Shown: positions 40,741-48,768 of the stretch, piece after piece
How the letters are laid out: each line of letters opens with the position of its first letter
Position numbering within the stretch: position 1 is the stretch's first letter
Assembly: GCF_000585375.1 (NCBI RefSeq)
Contig: NZ_KK073874.1
Coordinates: 8,219,913-8,283,912 of the forward strand
Direction of reading: 5' to 3'
Origin: Cryptosporangium arvum DSM 44712
Lineage (GTDB): Bacteria > Actinomycetota > Actinomycetes > Mycobacteriales > Cryptosporangiaceae
Length of the DNA stretch: 64,000 nucleotides
Notes under the pieces: generated by a model
What the model was told of the DNA's origin: nothing
What the model saw: only the letters and a program-made list of their open reading frames with translations
Database searches by the model: none
Translations under genes and position numbers: made by a program

Positions 40741-41919
40741 TTGCGCGAGGGACTGGAACTCGAGACCGCCGACGTCATCCGGGAAAACTGGGCCCTGGCC
40801 TACAACCTCGTCGGCCGGGCAGTGGAGTCCACGCCGGCGATTCTCACCGTTCTGCATCGCACGGTGGCGGAGACGCTCGCCGGGCCACCGAGCGACTTCG
40901 GCCACCTCCGCGCGCGGCTGCTGATGACCGCGGTCCAGGTACTGCGCACAGCGGACCGGACCGCGCTCGCGCCTCGAACCGAACCGGTCGACAGCCTTCC
41001 GGGCTTCGCCGCGCGCACGATGCTCCAGGTGTGGCCCTCCGGTCAACGCCGGGAGGCCGTCGAAGCCACCCGCTGGATCGTCGACGACGAGCGGGCGCTG
41101 CTGTCGCTGTGGTGGCTGGAGGTCGCGGGCCAACTCAGCCGGTCCGAGCTCGACGCGGTCCTCGGGCTGCCCACGACCGAGACGGCCGTCGTCGTCCGCG
41201 AGATCGAGGCCCGGTTCGAGGACGCCAGGGCGGTGGTGCGTGCGCTCGGGTCGAACCCCCGCTGTCCCGGGCTGGCCGACGTGGTGGCCCACTGGGACGG
41301 CGAGCCGTCGGTCCGTTGCCGTCAGCGGATCGCCCGGCACGTGCACGACTGCGCGGCCTGCCGGGACACCACGTCCGACCTCATCCCGGCCGACCGGCTG
41401 TTGCGAGGCTTCCCGCTGGTGCCGCCGCCGCGATGGCTCACCGAACGCCTGGCACCGCCGTCGCTGCCGGCCGCACCGGCGACTCGCCCCTCGGCGTCAC
41501 CGCTGGTCCGTCTCCGCGTCACGGGCGCGCTCCGGGTGGCCGCGGCCGCCGTTGTCGCCGCGGTCGTCACGATCGGCCTGCTCTCCTACGCCCGGGGCGA
41601 CGCGGAGCCCACCACGCCCGCCGACGCCGCCCTCGACCGCGCCGCCCTCCCCTCGACGGGCCTGGCGGCGACCACGGCTCCGAAGATCACCACCCTCGCC
41701 GGGGTCGCCGCCACCCGGCAGCCCGCACCCACGAAGGCCGCCGCGCCGACGAAGGCCCGTGGGCCCGCGGCCCCGAACCCCGTGGCCGCCCGCCCGAAAC
41801 CGCGGAAGAGCACCCCGACGAAACGACACCACCACGCGACCCGCGGCAACCACGAGCGCTCACGCCGCTGGCACCACCCGCGCGGAAACCGGCACGGGCA
41901 CCCGCGTCGGCACCGCTAG
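40741..41919 (+). CDS. Sigma-like / zinc-finger / membrane fusion with His-rich tail
   Basis: A 392-residue protein from TTG 40741. Residues 1-170 are helical and resemble a degenerate sigma factor; 117-165 (ERALLSLWWLEVAGQLSRSE, LDAVLGLPTTETAVVVREIE) looks like a region-4 helix-turn-helix. A zinc-finger-like motif of anti-sigma type follows at 200-207 (H-x3-C-x2-C in RHVHDCAACRDT). One transmembrane helix lies at about 263-283. The outside part is Pro/Thr/Ala/Lys-rich and ends in a 32-residue tail with nine His and many Arg. It combines sigma-like and anti-sigma-like parts in one chain. Function unknown; transmembrane control of transcription or extracytoplasmic metal binding are possibilities. 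Confidence 0.65.
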   Translation: MREGLELETADVIRENWALAYNLVGRAVESTPAILTVLHRTVAETLAGPPSDFGHLRARLLMTAVQVLRTADRTALAPRTEPVDSLPGFAARTMLQVWPSGQRREAVEATRWIVDDERALLSLWWLEVAGQLSRSELDAVLGLPTTETAVVVREIEARFEDARAVVRALGSNPRCPGLADVVAHWDGEPSVRCRQRIARHVHDCAACRDTTSDLIPADRLLRGFPLVPPPRWLTERLAPPSLPAAPATRPSASPLVRLRVTGALRVAAAAVVAAVVTIGLLSYARGDAEPTTPADAALDRAALPSTGLAATTAPKITTLAGVAATRQPAPTKAAAPTKARGPAAPNPVAARPKPRKSTPTKRHHHATRGNHERSRRWHHPRGNRHGHPRRHR

Positions 41920-42188
41920 GCGGTGACCGGCCGCAGCAGCTGATTGCGTAACCCGATCGCCTCGCTCGCTCTGGCCCGCGGTCGCGGTGCACGGCGGTTC
42001 CACACCACCGTCTACGCGCTCGGCGGCTGGGTCGGCCCGACGCCGGACTCCTACGCGATCTTCGGCGCCACGCTGTTCGCGGCCGCGGTCGCCGAATGGG
42101 AGTGCGGCTGGGCCGATCAGACGCCGCCCCGGAATCCGCGTCCGTCCGAGGTGGCTGCGCCTGATCCGCGCCGCCCGATCCGGGCGGG

Positions 42189-42497
42189 TCACTCCTCGCC
42201 GTTGGCGGCCCGGTTGAGGCGCAGCGCTTCCTCGAGCTGGTCTTCCAGGCTGATGATGCGGCACGCCGCGTCGAGGGCCATGCCCTGATCGACGAGCTCG
42301 CGGGCTCGGGCAGCGAGCCGGAGCTGGTGCCGGGAGAAGCGGCGGTGCCCGCCGGCCGAACGTGTGGGGGTGATCAACTTCGCCTCGCCGAGGCTGCGCA
42401 GGAATCCCGGTGAGGTGCCGAGAATCTCGGCCGCGCGGCCCATGGTGTAGGCCGGAAAATCGTCGTCGCCGAACATGTCGTCGTGCTCTCGGGCCAT
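42189..42497 (-). CDS. MerR-type small DNA-binding protein
   Basis: A 102-residue protein. A winged helix of the MerR type occupies residues 15-70: YTMGRAAEILGTSPGFLRSL, then LITPTRSAGGHRRFSRHQLR with the wing HRRF. A short coiled helix follows (ISLEDQLEEALRLNRAANGE). There is no ligand-binding domain, as in the many small MerR-like proteins of actinomycetes. GGAGG precedes ATG 42497 by 5 bases. A very stable hairpin lies 4 bases upstream of that ribosome site. The 269-bp stretch beyond the gene (41920-42188) shows nothing firm. Confidence 0.85.
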   Translation of the reverse strand: MAREHDDMFGDDDFPAYTMGRAAEILGTSPGFLRSLGEAKLITPTRSAGGHRRFSRHQLRLAARARELVDQGMALDAACRIISLEDQLEEALRLNRAANGEE

Positions 42498-42510
42498 GCA
42501 ACCTCCACGT

Positions 42511-42543
42511 CTGGGCCCCGGCGCGGTAAGCGCCGGGGCCCAG
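42511..42543 (-). promoter_or_regulatory. 14-bp perfect stem-loop in the merR leader
   Basis: CTGGGCCCCGGCGC and GCGCCGGGGCCCAG pair without mismatch around a five-base loop. It ends 14 bases before the merR-like ATG and about 4 before its GGAGG. No gene on that strand ends here, so a terminator for an upstream gene is unlikely. It may be an attenuator, an mRNA-stability element or a translational control hairpin. Confidence 0.7.
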
Positions 42544-42876
42544 GATCACGGGTCAAAAACACCATCTACCGATCGACTACATCGGCTCTCTTATTCGCGC
42601 CGGCCCAATCGTGCGGCACAGGACGCGAGGATCGCATCAGCGTGACCGGAGACCACCTCTCAATCGATGGAACCTACGGTGCCCGGCCTCGAAATCCGGC
42701 CCGGGCCGATCCGAACGGTGTGGGACCCCTTCCCTCTCGACTGTTTCTTGCTACGGCCGAATTTAGTCCGTCGTCCGGAGCATGTCTAGTTCCGTCAGCA
42801 CAGATTTTCTGATCAACCGGATCGAGCTTCGCTACTCCGCCCGTCGTGGCCGCACATCCGTACCTATGCTCGCCCG
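42544..42876. other. Divergent intergenic region, merR / phosphatase
   Basis: About 330 bases without a supported gene. The open frame that crosses it has no family pattern and no ribosome site. At its right end TACCTATGCT lies 7 bases before the GTG of the phosphatase gene and looks like an extended -10 box of a leaderless transcript. The left end must hold the merR promoter. Confidence 0.5.
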
Positions 42877-44106
42877 GTGAGCATCAAAGGCGTTTCGGAC
42901 GCGGACCTGTGGGAGATGCTCTTCGCCGTCGAGAAGGCGGCGCCCGTCGACGCCGTGCAGGTGGTCGCCCGCCGGCTTGCCGTCGGCATCGAAGCCACCG
43001 CGGCCTCGTTCCTGGTGGCCGATCTGGGCGGCCGGGCACTGGTACGCATGGTCCACCTGCCCGACCTCGCGGCCGCCGACCCCGGCCGTCGGAACGGGGA
43101 GGCGGCGACCGTGCTGCCGTTCGACGGCGGCCCGCAGGAACGAGCGCTGCGTTCCCAGCGCGTGCAGGTCGAACCCGGCGCGGACGGCACGTACGTCGTC
43201 ACCGCGCCGGTCACCGAGCGGGGCGAGACCATCGGCGTCCTGGAGCTCACGTTCCCGGCCGAACCCGACGAGGCGGCCCTGGACGCGGTCGGCCGGGGCG
43301 CCCACGTCCTCGCGTACGTGGTGATCGCCGCCCGGCGCCACACCGACCTGTTCGAGTGGAGCCAGCGCACCACACCGTTCAACCTGGCGGCCGAGATCCA
43401 GCGCCGGCTGCTCCCCAGCGCGTTCACCTGCGAAGCCGCCGCGTTCACGCTGTCCGCGTGGCTGGAGCCTGCGGCGACCGTCGGTGGGGACACCTTCGAC
43501 TACAGCCTGGCCCGCGACGTCCTGCACATGAGCATCACCGATGCGATGGGGCACGGGGTCGACAGCGCCCTGCTCGCCTCGCTGAGTGTCGGGAGCCTCC
43601 GCAACAGCCGCCGGCTGGGCCGGACCCTGACCGAACAGGCCGCCTTCGCGAACCAGACGCTCAAGGACCATCCGCCCGCCGGATTCGGGTTCGCGACCGG
43701 CCTGATCGCCCGGTTGGACCTGCACACCGGCCGCCTGCACCTGGTGAACGCCGGGCACATCCCGCCGCTTCTCGTCCGCGGCGGGGTCGTCGAGGAGCTC
43801 CGGCTGCCGATCGATCTGCCGTTCGGGATCCGCAGCGGGCAGCAGTACCGCACGACCGAGATGACGCTGCGGCCGGGCGACCGCCTCGTGCTGCTCACCG
43901 ACGGCATGCTCGAACGCCGAGGATCCGTCGTCGACCTCAACCAGCCCCTGCTGGCCTTCGCCGATGCCCATCCGCGTGAAGTCGTGCGCGCGCTCACCGA
44001 CGCGGTGCTCGCCACCGGTGGCCCCGCACTCGCCGACGACGCCTCCCTGCTCGTCCTCGACTGGTATGGCGACCACGCCGGCGCGGGAGATCACCCTGGG
44101 CAGTGA
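42877..44106 (+). CDS. SpoIIE-type PP2C phosphatase (RsbU-like)
   Basis: A 409-residue protein with a GAF-like N-terminal sensor (about 10-150) and a C-terminal PP2C/SpoIIE domain (about 165-400). Metal-binding Asp residues are visible in TVGGDTFDYSL, SITDAMGHGVDSALLAS, LLTDGMLERRG and DDASLLVLDW. RLLPSAF is the usual linker motif (QRxLLP). Such enzymes dephosphorylate STAS antagonists to release sigma factors. No STAS or kinase gene adjoins; the STAS protein at 18209 is a distant candidate partner. GTG start, probably leaderless given TATGCT about 7 bases upstream. Confidence 0.88.
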   Translation: MSIKGVSDADLWEMLFAVEKAAPVDAVQVVARRLAVGIEATAASFLVADLGGRALVRMVHLPDLAAADPGRRNGEAATVLPFDGGPQERALRSQRVQVEPGADGTYVVTAPVTERGETIGVLELTFPAEPDEAALDAVGRGAHVLAYVVIAARRHTDLFEWSQRTTPFNLAAEIQRRLLPSAFTCEAAAFTLSAWLEPAATVGGDTFDYSLARDVLHMSITDAMGHGVDSALLASLSVGSLRNSRRLGRTLTEQAAFANQTLKDHPPAGFGFATGLIARLDLHTGRLHLVNAGHIPPLLVRGGVVEELRLPIDLPFGIRSGQQYRTTEMTLRPGDRLVLLTDGMLERRGSVVDLNQPLLAFADAHPREVVRALTDAVLATGGPALADDASLLVLDWYGDHAGAGDHPGQ

Positions 44107-44130
44107 CCCCGTCGTCCACGGCCGGCCGCA

Positions 44131-44712
44131 TCACGCCGGGGCGAAGCGGCCCCGGGCGTAGAGGGTGATGACGATCAGCATGGCGAGCCCCGACGCGACC
44201 GCCAGGGCCTCGGCGGCGTGCTCGACGCCCACGGCGCCGATCAGCAGGCCGATCACGCCCAGTCCACCGACGAGGCCGCCGAGCCAGAAGAACATCCGTT
44301 CCCGGAACGCCCAGGCGAACGGGATGAAGTGCAGCCCCACGACGGTGGCGATCAGGGCCGGGCGCAGCTCCCCGCGGTCGGCCGCGGTCAGGACCCGCGA
44401 GCCGACGTTGATGAGCGCGAGCTCGCCCACGACGCAGGCGACGTAGATCACCAACGCGCGCCGGCTCGGACGCGCCATCGGCCCCAACGCCACCGGCCAC
44501 ACGTAGAGCGCCAGCAGCGCGGCCAGCACCAGCGCCGCCCCGGCCACCCAGGCGGCGACGTGGGCGACCGTTCCGAACACGCCGGAGTAGCCGGCGACGA
44601 ACACCAGACCGCCGATCAGGCCGATCAGGCTCCCCCAGCGCCGCGGGTCGACCGCGGGCGGAGGCTCCCCGACCTCGGGTCCGTACCGTCGAGCCCCCGC
44701 AGGTTGTGTCAT
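44131..44712 (-). CDS. Membrane protein of unknown function at the end of the mannan operon
   Basis: A 193-residue protein with about six transmembrane helices (WGSLIGLIGGLVFVAGYSGV, VAAWVAGAALVLAALLALYV, VIYVACVVGELALINVG, ALIATVVGLHFIPFAW, FFWLGGLVGGLGVIGLLIGA, ALAVASGLAMLIVITLYARG). It starts on an ATGA overlap with the GH2 stop, so it is the last cistron of the mannan ABC/mannosidase operon. I do not recognise the function. Confidence 0.75.
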   Translation of the reverse strand: MTQPAGARRYGPEVGEPPPAVDPRRWGSLIGLIGGLVFVAGYSGVFGTVAHVAAWVAGAALVLAALLALYVWPVALGPMARPSRRALVIYVACVVGELALINVGSRVLTAADRGELRPALIATVVGLHFIPFAWAFRERMFFWLGGLVGGLGVIGLLIGAVGVEHAAEALAVASGLAMLIVITLYARGRFAPA

Positions 44713-47102
44713 GCGTGTGATTTCAGCACCGACGCCACATCCGTGAGCACCCAGGGCGCCGACACCGATCCGGGGTCCAGATCGACCGGTGCGCGGACGT
44801 GGAAGACGACCGACTCGCCGGCCAGCAACGTCACGAACCCCCGGTCGACCACCGCCGCCTGGTGGATGCGGTCGGCCTGGAGCAGCACGTCACGCGCCAG
44901 CGCGGCCGACTCGACCCGGACGTCCAGCCCGCCCGGAACCGGCTCGACGGTGACCGCCAGTTCGGCGTCCGGGTAGGCGAAGTCCTTGTCCGGGACGCCG
45001 AACCACAACGCACGCTCGTCGTCCAACCGGGCCACCAGGAACTCCGCGTCGGCGAACGAGCCCGGCACCGGCACCAGCTCCACCGACCGGGGCGCCACCT
45101 CCACGTCCGCGGAGTGCCGGTCGCCGGTGCCCTGCCGTTCGACGCTCACCCGGCCGGTCCACGGATGCGGGCTGTCGTTGAGCACGCCGACGACGAGACC
45201 GCCGTCCCGGGGCTGGATGGTCAGGGCGCGCTCGGCGTACAGCTCGCGCAGTGCGAAGTAGAGCGGCTTGTAACGCCCGGCGCCGTCGATCGCGGCCCAC
45301 GACGTGACCGGCCACAGGTCGTTGAGCTGCCAGAGGATGCTGCCGCCGGTGTGCGGCCACCAGGAGCGCCAGTGCTCGACGCCGGTGCGGACGGCGCGGA
45401 CCTGGTTGAGCTGGCCGAGGTAGTGCCAGGCGTCGGTGCCGTCGGGCACACCGAAGTGCGGGGCGAGCCCGCGGGCCAGCTTGCCGTTGCCGTCCTCGGC
45501 CTTCTGGTGGTGCAGCACGCCGGGCGAGTCGGGGCGCAACGGCTCGTCGGACACCGCGTCGCGCAGCGTCCGCCACGCGGGTGGCGCCTGCCAGCCGTAC
45601 TCGGCGACGAACCGCGGCGCCGAGTTCCGGTAGTTCTCGTAGTCCTCCCGGTTCCACACCTCCCACGAGTGGAACGTGCCGTGGTCGGGGTCGTTCGGCG
45701 GGAGGTCGGTCCGGCCCGGCCACGGGCTTCCGGCCTGGTACGGCCGGGACGGGTCGAGCTCGGCGACGATTGCCGGCAGCGTCTGCAGGTAGTACTTCTC
45801 GCCCCAGCTCTGCCCGGTGGCCCGGCCCATCGCCTCGTACAGCCAGAGGTTCTCGTTGTTGCCGCTCCAGGTGACCAGGCTCGGGTGCGCGGCCAACCGG
45901 ACGACGTTCTCGCGGGCCTCGGCGACGACCTCGGAGTAGAGCGGCTCCTCCTCGGGGTAGCAGGCGCAGGCGAACAGGAAGTCCTGCCACACCAGCAGGC
46001 CCAGTTCGTCGCAGGTCTCGTAGAACGCGCGGTCCTCGTAGATGCCACCGCCCCACACCCGCACCAGGTTGACGCCGGCGTCGGCCGCCTCACGCAACCG
46101 TCGCCGATAGCGCTCGCGGGTCATCCGGGACGGGAAGACGTCGTCGGGGATCCAGTTGACGCCCTTGACGAGAACCGGCTCGCCGTTGACGTGGAACACG
46201 AACCCGCCGCCGGTCCGGTCGATCTCGACCGTGCGGAACCCGGTGCGGCGGTGCCACCGGTCCAGCACGACGTCGCCGTCGAGCAGTTCGACGGTCAGGT
46301 CGTGGAGCGTGGGTTCGCCGTGACCACGAGGGCTCCAGGGCGTCACGCCGCCGACGTCGAGAGTGGACCGCGCACCGGTCGTGGTGCCGGGGAGCTCCAG
46401 CGCGGCGATCTCCGCGCCGTCGACGAGCACCCGGGCGCGGAGGTCGCGCGCACGGGTGCGCTCCACGTCGAGGGTCAGGGCCAGCCGGCCGACGCCGTCG
46501 CGATGGGTCGCGAGCGGAACCACGGTGGCCAGCCGGGCCGTGCTCCAGCCCTCCAGCCGCACCGGCCGCCAGATGCCCGCGGTGACGAGCGTGGGGCCCC
46601 AGTCCCAGCCGAAGCTGCACGCCATCTTGCGGATGAAGTTGAACGGCTCCGGGTAGGCGTTTGGTCGCGCCCCGAGCTTCTCACGCAGGGCCTCGGCCTC
46701 CCGGTATGCCGACGTGAACCGCACGCGGAGAGGGCGTGGCGCCGCATCGACGAGCGGCGTCACGTCGAACCGGTAGGAGCGGTGCATGTTGCGTGTCGTC
46801 CCGAGGGCCACGCCGTCCAACTCGATCGCGGCGACCGTGTCGAGCCCTTCGAAGACCAGGTCGATCCGCTCCGGCTTCGGGCCCGGCCACGCGACGTCGC
46901 GCTCGTAGCTCCAGTCGGTCCGGCCGACCCAGGCGACCGCGTTCTCGTTGTCGTCGAGGAACGGATCGGGGATGAGCCCGGCGTCGAGCAGATCGGTGTG
47001 AACGCAACCGGGCACGGCAGCGGACGCGGCCGCGCCGCCGTCCGACGACAGCGTCCACGCGCCGCCGAGATCCTGCTCGGAAATCATCGGGTCCTCGCTC
47101 AT
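44709..47102 (-). CDS. GH2 beta-mannosidase
   Basis: A 797-residue glycosidase with the GH2 layout: sugar-binding jelly roll (about 10-190, with PGCVHTDLLDAGLIPDPFLD typical of beta-mannosidases), Ig-like domain, and a TIM barrel (about 300-600). Acid/base Glu417 is in WSGNNENLW and the nucleophile Glu501 in FVAEYGWQAPP. HCPGWDWGP-like SFGWDWGPT near 165 is also characteristic. No signal peptide: it cleaves imported manno-oligosaccharides in the cytoplasm. The ATG overlaps the upstream permease stop. It follows the ABC importer and precedes a small membrane protein in one operon. Confidence 0.93.
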   Translation of the reverse strand: MSEDPMISEQDLGGAWTLSSDGGAAASAAVPGCVHTDLLDAGLIPDPFLDDNENAVAWVGRTDWSYERDVAWPGPKPERIDLVFEGLDTVAAIELDGVALGTTRNMHRSYRFDVTPLVDAAPRPLRVRFTSAYREAEALREKLGARPNAYPEPFNFIRKMACSFGWDWGPTLVTAGIWRPVRLEGWSTARLATVVPLATHRDGVGRLALTLDVERTRARDLRARVLVDGAEIAALELPGTTTGARSTLDVGGVTPWSPRGHGEPTLHDLTVELLDGDVVLDRWHRRTGFRTVEIDRTGGGFVFHVNGEPVLVKGVNWIPDDVFPSRMTRERYRRRLREAADAGVNLVRVWGGGIYEDRAFYETCDELGLLVWQDFLFACACYPEEEPLYSEVVAEARENVVRLAAHPSLVTWSGNNENLWLYEAMGRATGQSWGEKYYLQTLPAIVAELDPSRPYQAGSPWPGRTDLPPNDPDHGTFHSWEVWNREDYENYRNSAPRFVAEYGWQAPPAWRTLRDAVSDEPLRPDSPGVLHHQKAEDGNGKLARGLAPHFGVPDGTDAWHYLGQLNQVRAVRTGVEHWRSWWPHTGGSILWQLNDLWPVTSWAAIDGAGRYKPLYFALRELYAERALTIQPRDGGLVVGVLNDSPHPWTGRVSVERQGTGDRHSADVEVAPRSVELVPVPGSFADAEFLVARLDDERALWFGVPDKDFAYPDAELAVTVEPVPGGLDVRVESAALARDVLLQADRIHQAAVVDRGFVTLLAGESVVFHVRAPVDLDPGSVSAPWVLTDVASVLKSHA

Positions 47103-47911
47103 TTGGTTGCTCCGGCGGTGACGCCGTTGTAGATGAATCGCTGCAGCAGCAGGAAGATCACGACGGTGGGCAGGATGACGATCATCGTGCAGGCCGCGAT
47201 CGTCTCCCACTGCGCGCCGTACGGGCCCTTGAAGCGGAACAGCGCCGTCGAGATGACGTTCAGCTCGGGCGATCGCAGGTACAGAAACGGTATGTAGAAC
47301 TCGTTGTAGACGGCGATGCCTTTGATGATGACCACGGTGGCGATGGCCGGCTTCATCAGCGGGAGGATCACCCGCCGGTAGACGGTGAACCGGGACGCCC
47401 CGTCGAGCACGGCGGCTTCGTCGAGGCTGATCGGGATGGCCGAGATGAACTGGATGAAGATGTAGATCGACACGATGTCGGTGCCGGTGAACAGCACGAC
47501 GGCCGACCAGAGCGTGTCCACGAGCCCCATCGACTTGACGATCTGGTACGTCGCGACCTGCGTGGTGACGCCGGGCACGAGCGCGGCGACCAGGAACAGC
47601 CCGAGCACCAGCCGTTTGAACGCGAACGCGAACCGGCTGATCGCGTAGGCGGCGAGCGTGCCGACCGCGACCGTGCCGACCAGCGAGACCACCAGGATGA
47701 TCGTCGTGTTGAGGAAGCCGCGGAGCATGTCGCCCTCAGTCCAGGCGGTGGCGAAGTTGGCGAAGTTCAACCAGTTCCGCGGCGGGGTGAGCGGGCCGGT
47801 GCGGTTGTACTCCGCGTGCGTCTTGAGCGAGGCGAACAGCACGACGACGAGCGGCAGGAGGACGACGAACGACGCCAGCACGAGCGAGCCGTACTTGCCG
47901 ATGCGGCTCAT
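47099..47911 (-). CDS. Carbohydrate ABC transporter permease (MalG type)
   Basis: A 270-residue inner-membrane permease with six helices. The EAA loop (SLDEAAVLDGASRFTVYRRV, then ILPLMKPA) contacts the ATPase. It opens with GKYGSLVLASFVVLLPLVVV. ATG 47911 overlaps the stop of the partner permease, with GAGGAGG upstream. The ATPase is not encoded here; such sugar importers commonly use a shared MsiK-type ATPase in actinomycetes. The substrate is probably manno-oligosaccharide, from the neighbours. Confidence 0.93.
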   Translation of the reverse strand: MSRIGKYGSLVLASFVVLLPLVVVLFASLKTHAEYNRTGPLTPPRNWLNFANFATAWTEGDMLRGFLNTTIILVVSLVGTVAVGTLAAYAISRFAFAFKRLVLGLFLVAALVPGVTTQVATYQIVKSMGLVDTLWSAVVLFTGTDIVSIYIFIQFISAIPISLDEAAVLDGASRFTVYRRVILPLMKPAIATVVIIKGIAVYNEFYIPFLYLRSPELNVISTALFRFKGPYGAQWETIAACTMIVILPTVVIFLLLQRFIYNGVTAGATK

Positions 47912-48768
47912 GACAGCGTCACCTCCTCGTCCGGCAGCAGCCGTCGTTGGATCCACGTCGCGAGCAGGACGATCACCAGCAGTGCGACGGCCATCGCCGA
48001 CGCGAGGCCGATCTTCCGGAACCCGAACGCGGTCTGGTACGCCTGGATGACGAACGTCGTGGTGCCGTTCGCGCCGCCGGTCATGATGAACGGGATCTCG
48101 AAGACCGACAGGCTGCCGGAGATCGCCAGGATGAACGAGAGGCTGATGATCCGGTGGATCCCCGGCGCGATGATGTGCCGGAACTGGTGCCAGCGGCCGG
48201 CGCCGTCGATCTCCGCGGCCTCGTAGATCTCCCCCGGAATGGACTGGATGGCGCCGAGGAACAGCACGAAGCTGAGCCCGGTGAACCGCCAGACCGAGGT
48301 ACCGGCGAGCGAGACGTTGGCGAGGTCGGGGTCACCCAGCCACAGCTGGGTGTGCTCGCCCAGGCCGACCAGGCGCAGCAGCGAATCGAGCGTGCCGCCG
48401 GGTTGGAACAGGAAGAGGAACACGAACCCGACCGCGACGCTGTTGAGCAGGTACGGAAAGAACAGAATGCCTTTGAACAGCGAGCGGAAGCGGACGTTGA
48501 ACGACAGCAGAACCGCGAAGTAGAGCGCGATGGCGATCTGGACGAACGACGCCCCGAAGTAGTAGAGGCTGATCAGGAAGACCCGCCAGTACTGCTCGTC
48601 GGTGAAGACCCGGACGTAGTTGTCGACGCCGACCGGCTCCATCGTCGTGCTCAGGCCGTTCCAGCTGTGGAAGCTGTACCAGATCATGTTGCCGACCGGC
48701 ACGTACGTGAACGTGATCAGCAGGGCCAGGGCGGGCCCGAGGTAGCACCACGGGCGAAGCCACCTCAC
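47908..48768 (-). CDS. Carbohydrate ABC transporter permease (MalF type)
   Basis: A 286-residue permease with six helices: WCYLGPALALLITFTYVPVG at the N-terminus, FFPYLLNSVAVGFVFLFLFQ, and the EAA loop IPGEIYEAAEIDGAGRWHQF. The GTG start at 48768 overlaps the stop of the substrate-binding protein gene (GTGA), and its own stop overlaps the next permease. It forms the heterodimeric channel with the 47099 product. Confidence 0.93.
   Translation of the reverse strand: MRWLRPWCYLGPALALLITFTYVPVGNMIWYSFHSWNGLSTTMEPVGVDNYVRVFTDEQYWRVFLISLYYFGASFVQIAIALYFAVLLSFNVRFRSLFKGILFFPYLLNSVAVGFVFLFLFQPGGTLDSLLRLVGLGEHTQLWLGDPDLANVSLAGTSVWRFTGLSFVLFLGAIQSIPGEIYEAAEIDGAGRWHQFRHIIAPGIHRIISLSFILAISGSLSVFEIPFIMTGGANGTTTFVIQAYQTAFGFRKIGLASAMAVALLVIVLLATWIQRRLLPDEEVTLS

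Noticed and set aside
41944-42288. Plus-strand frame with a protein-like patch (SYAIFGATLFAAAVAEWECG)
   Set aside because: The patch has an ordinary amino-acid mix, but the frame has no ribosome site, runs antisense into the merR gene and matches no family I know. It could be a gene remnant; evidence is too thin.
42483-42812. 109-codon frame over the merR/phosphatase intergenic region
   Set aside because: No ribosome site and no family pattern, and it crosses the leader hairpin of merR.
44799-47132. A 777-codon plus-strand frame opposite beta-mannosidase
   Set aside because: Antisense shadow of the GH2 gene, with no motif and no start signal.
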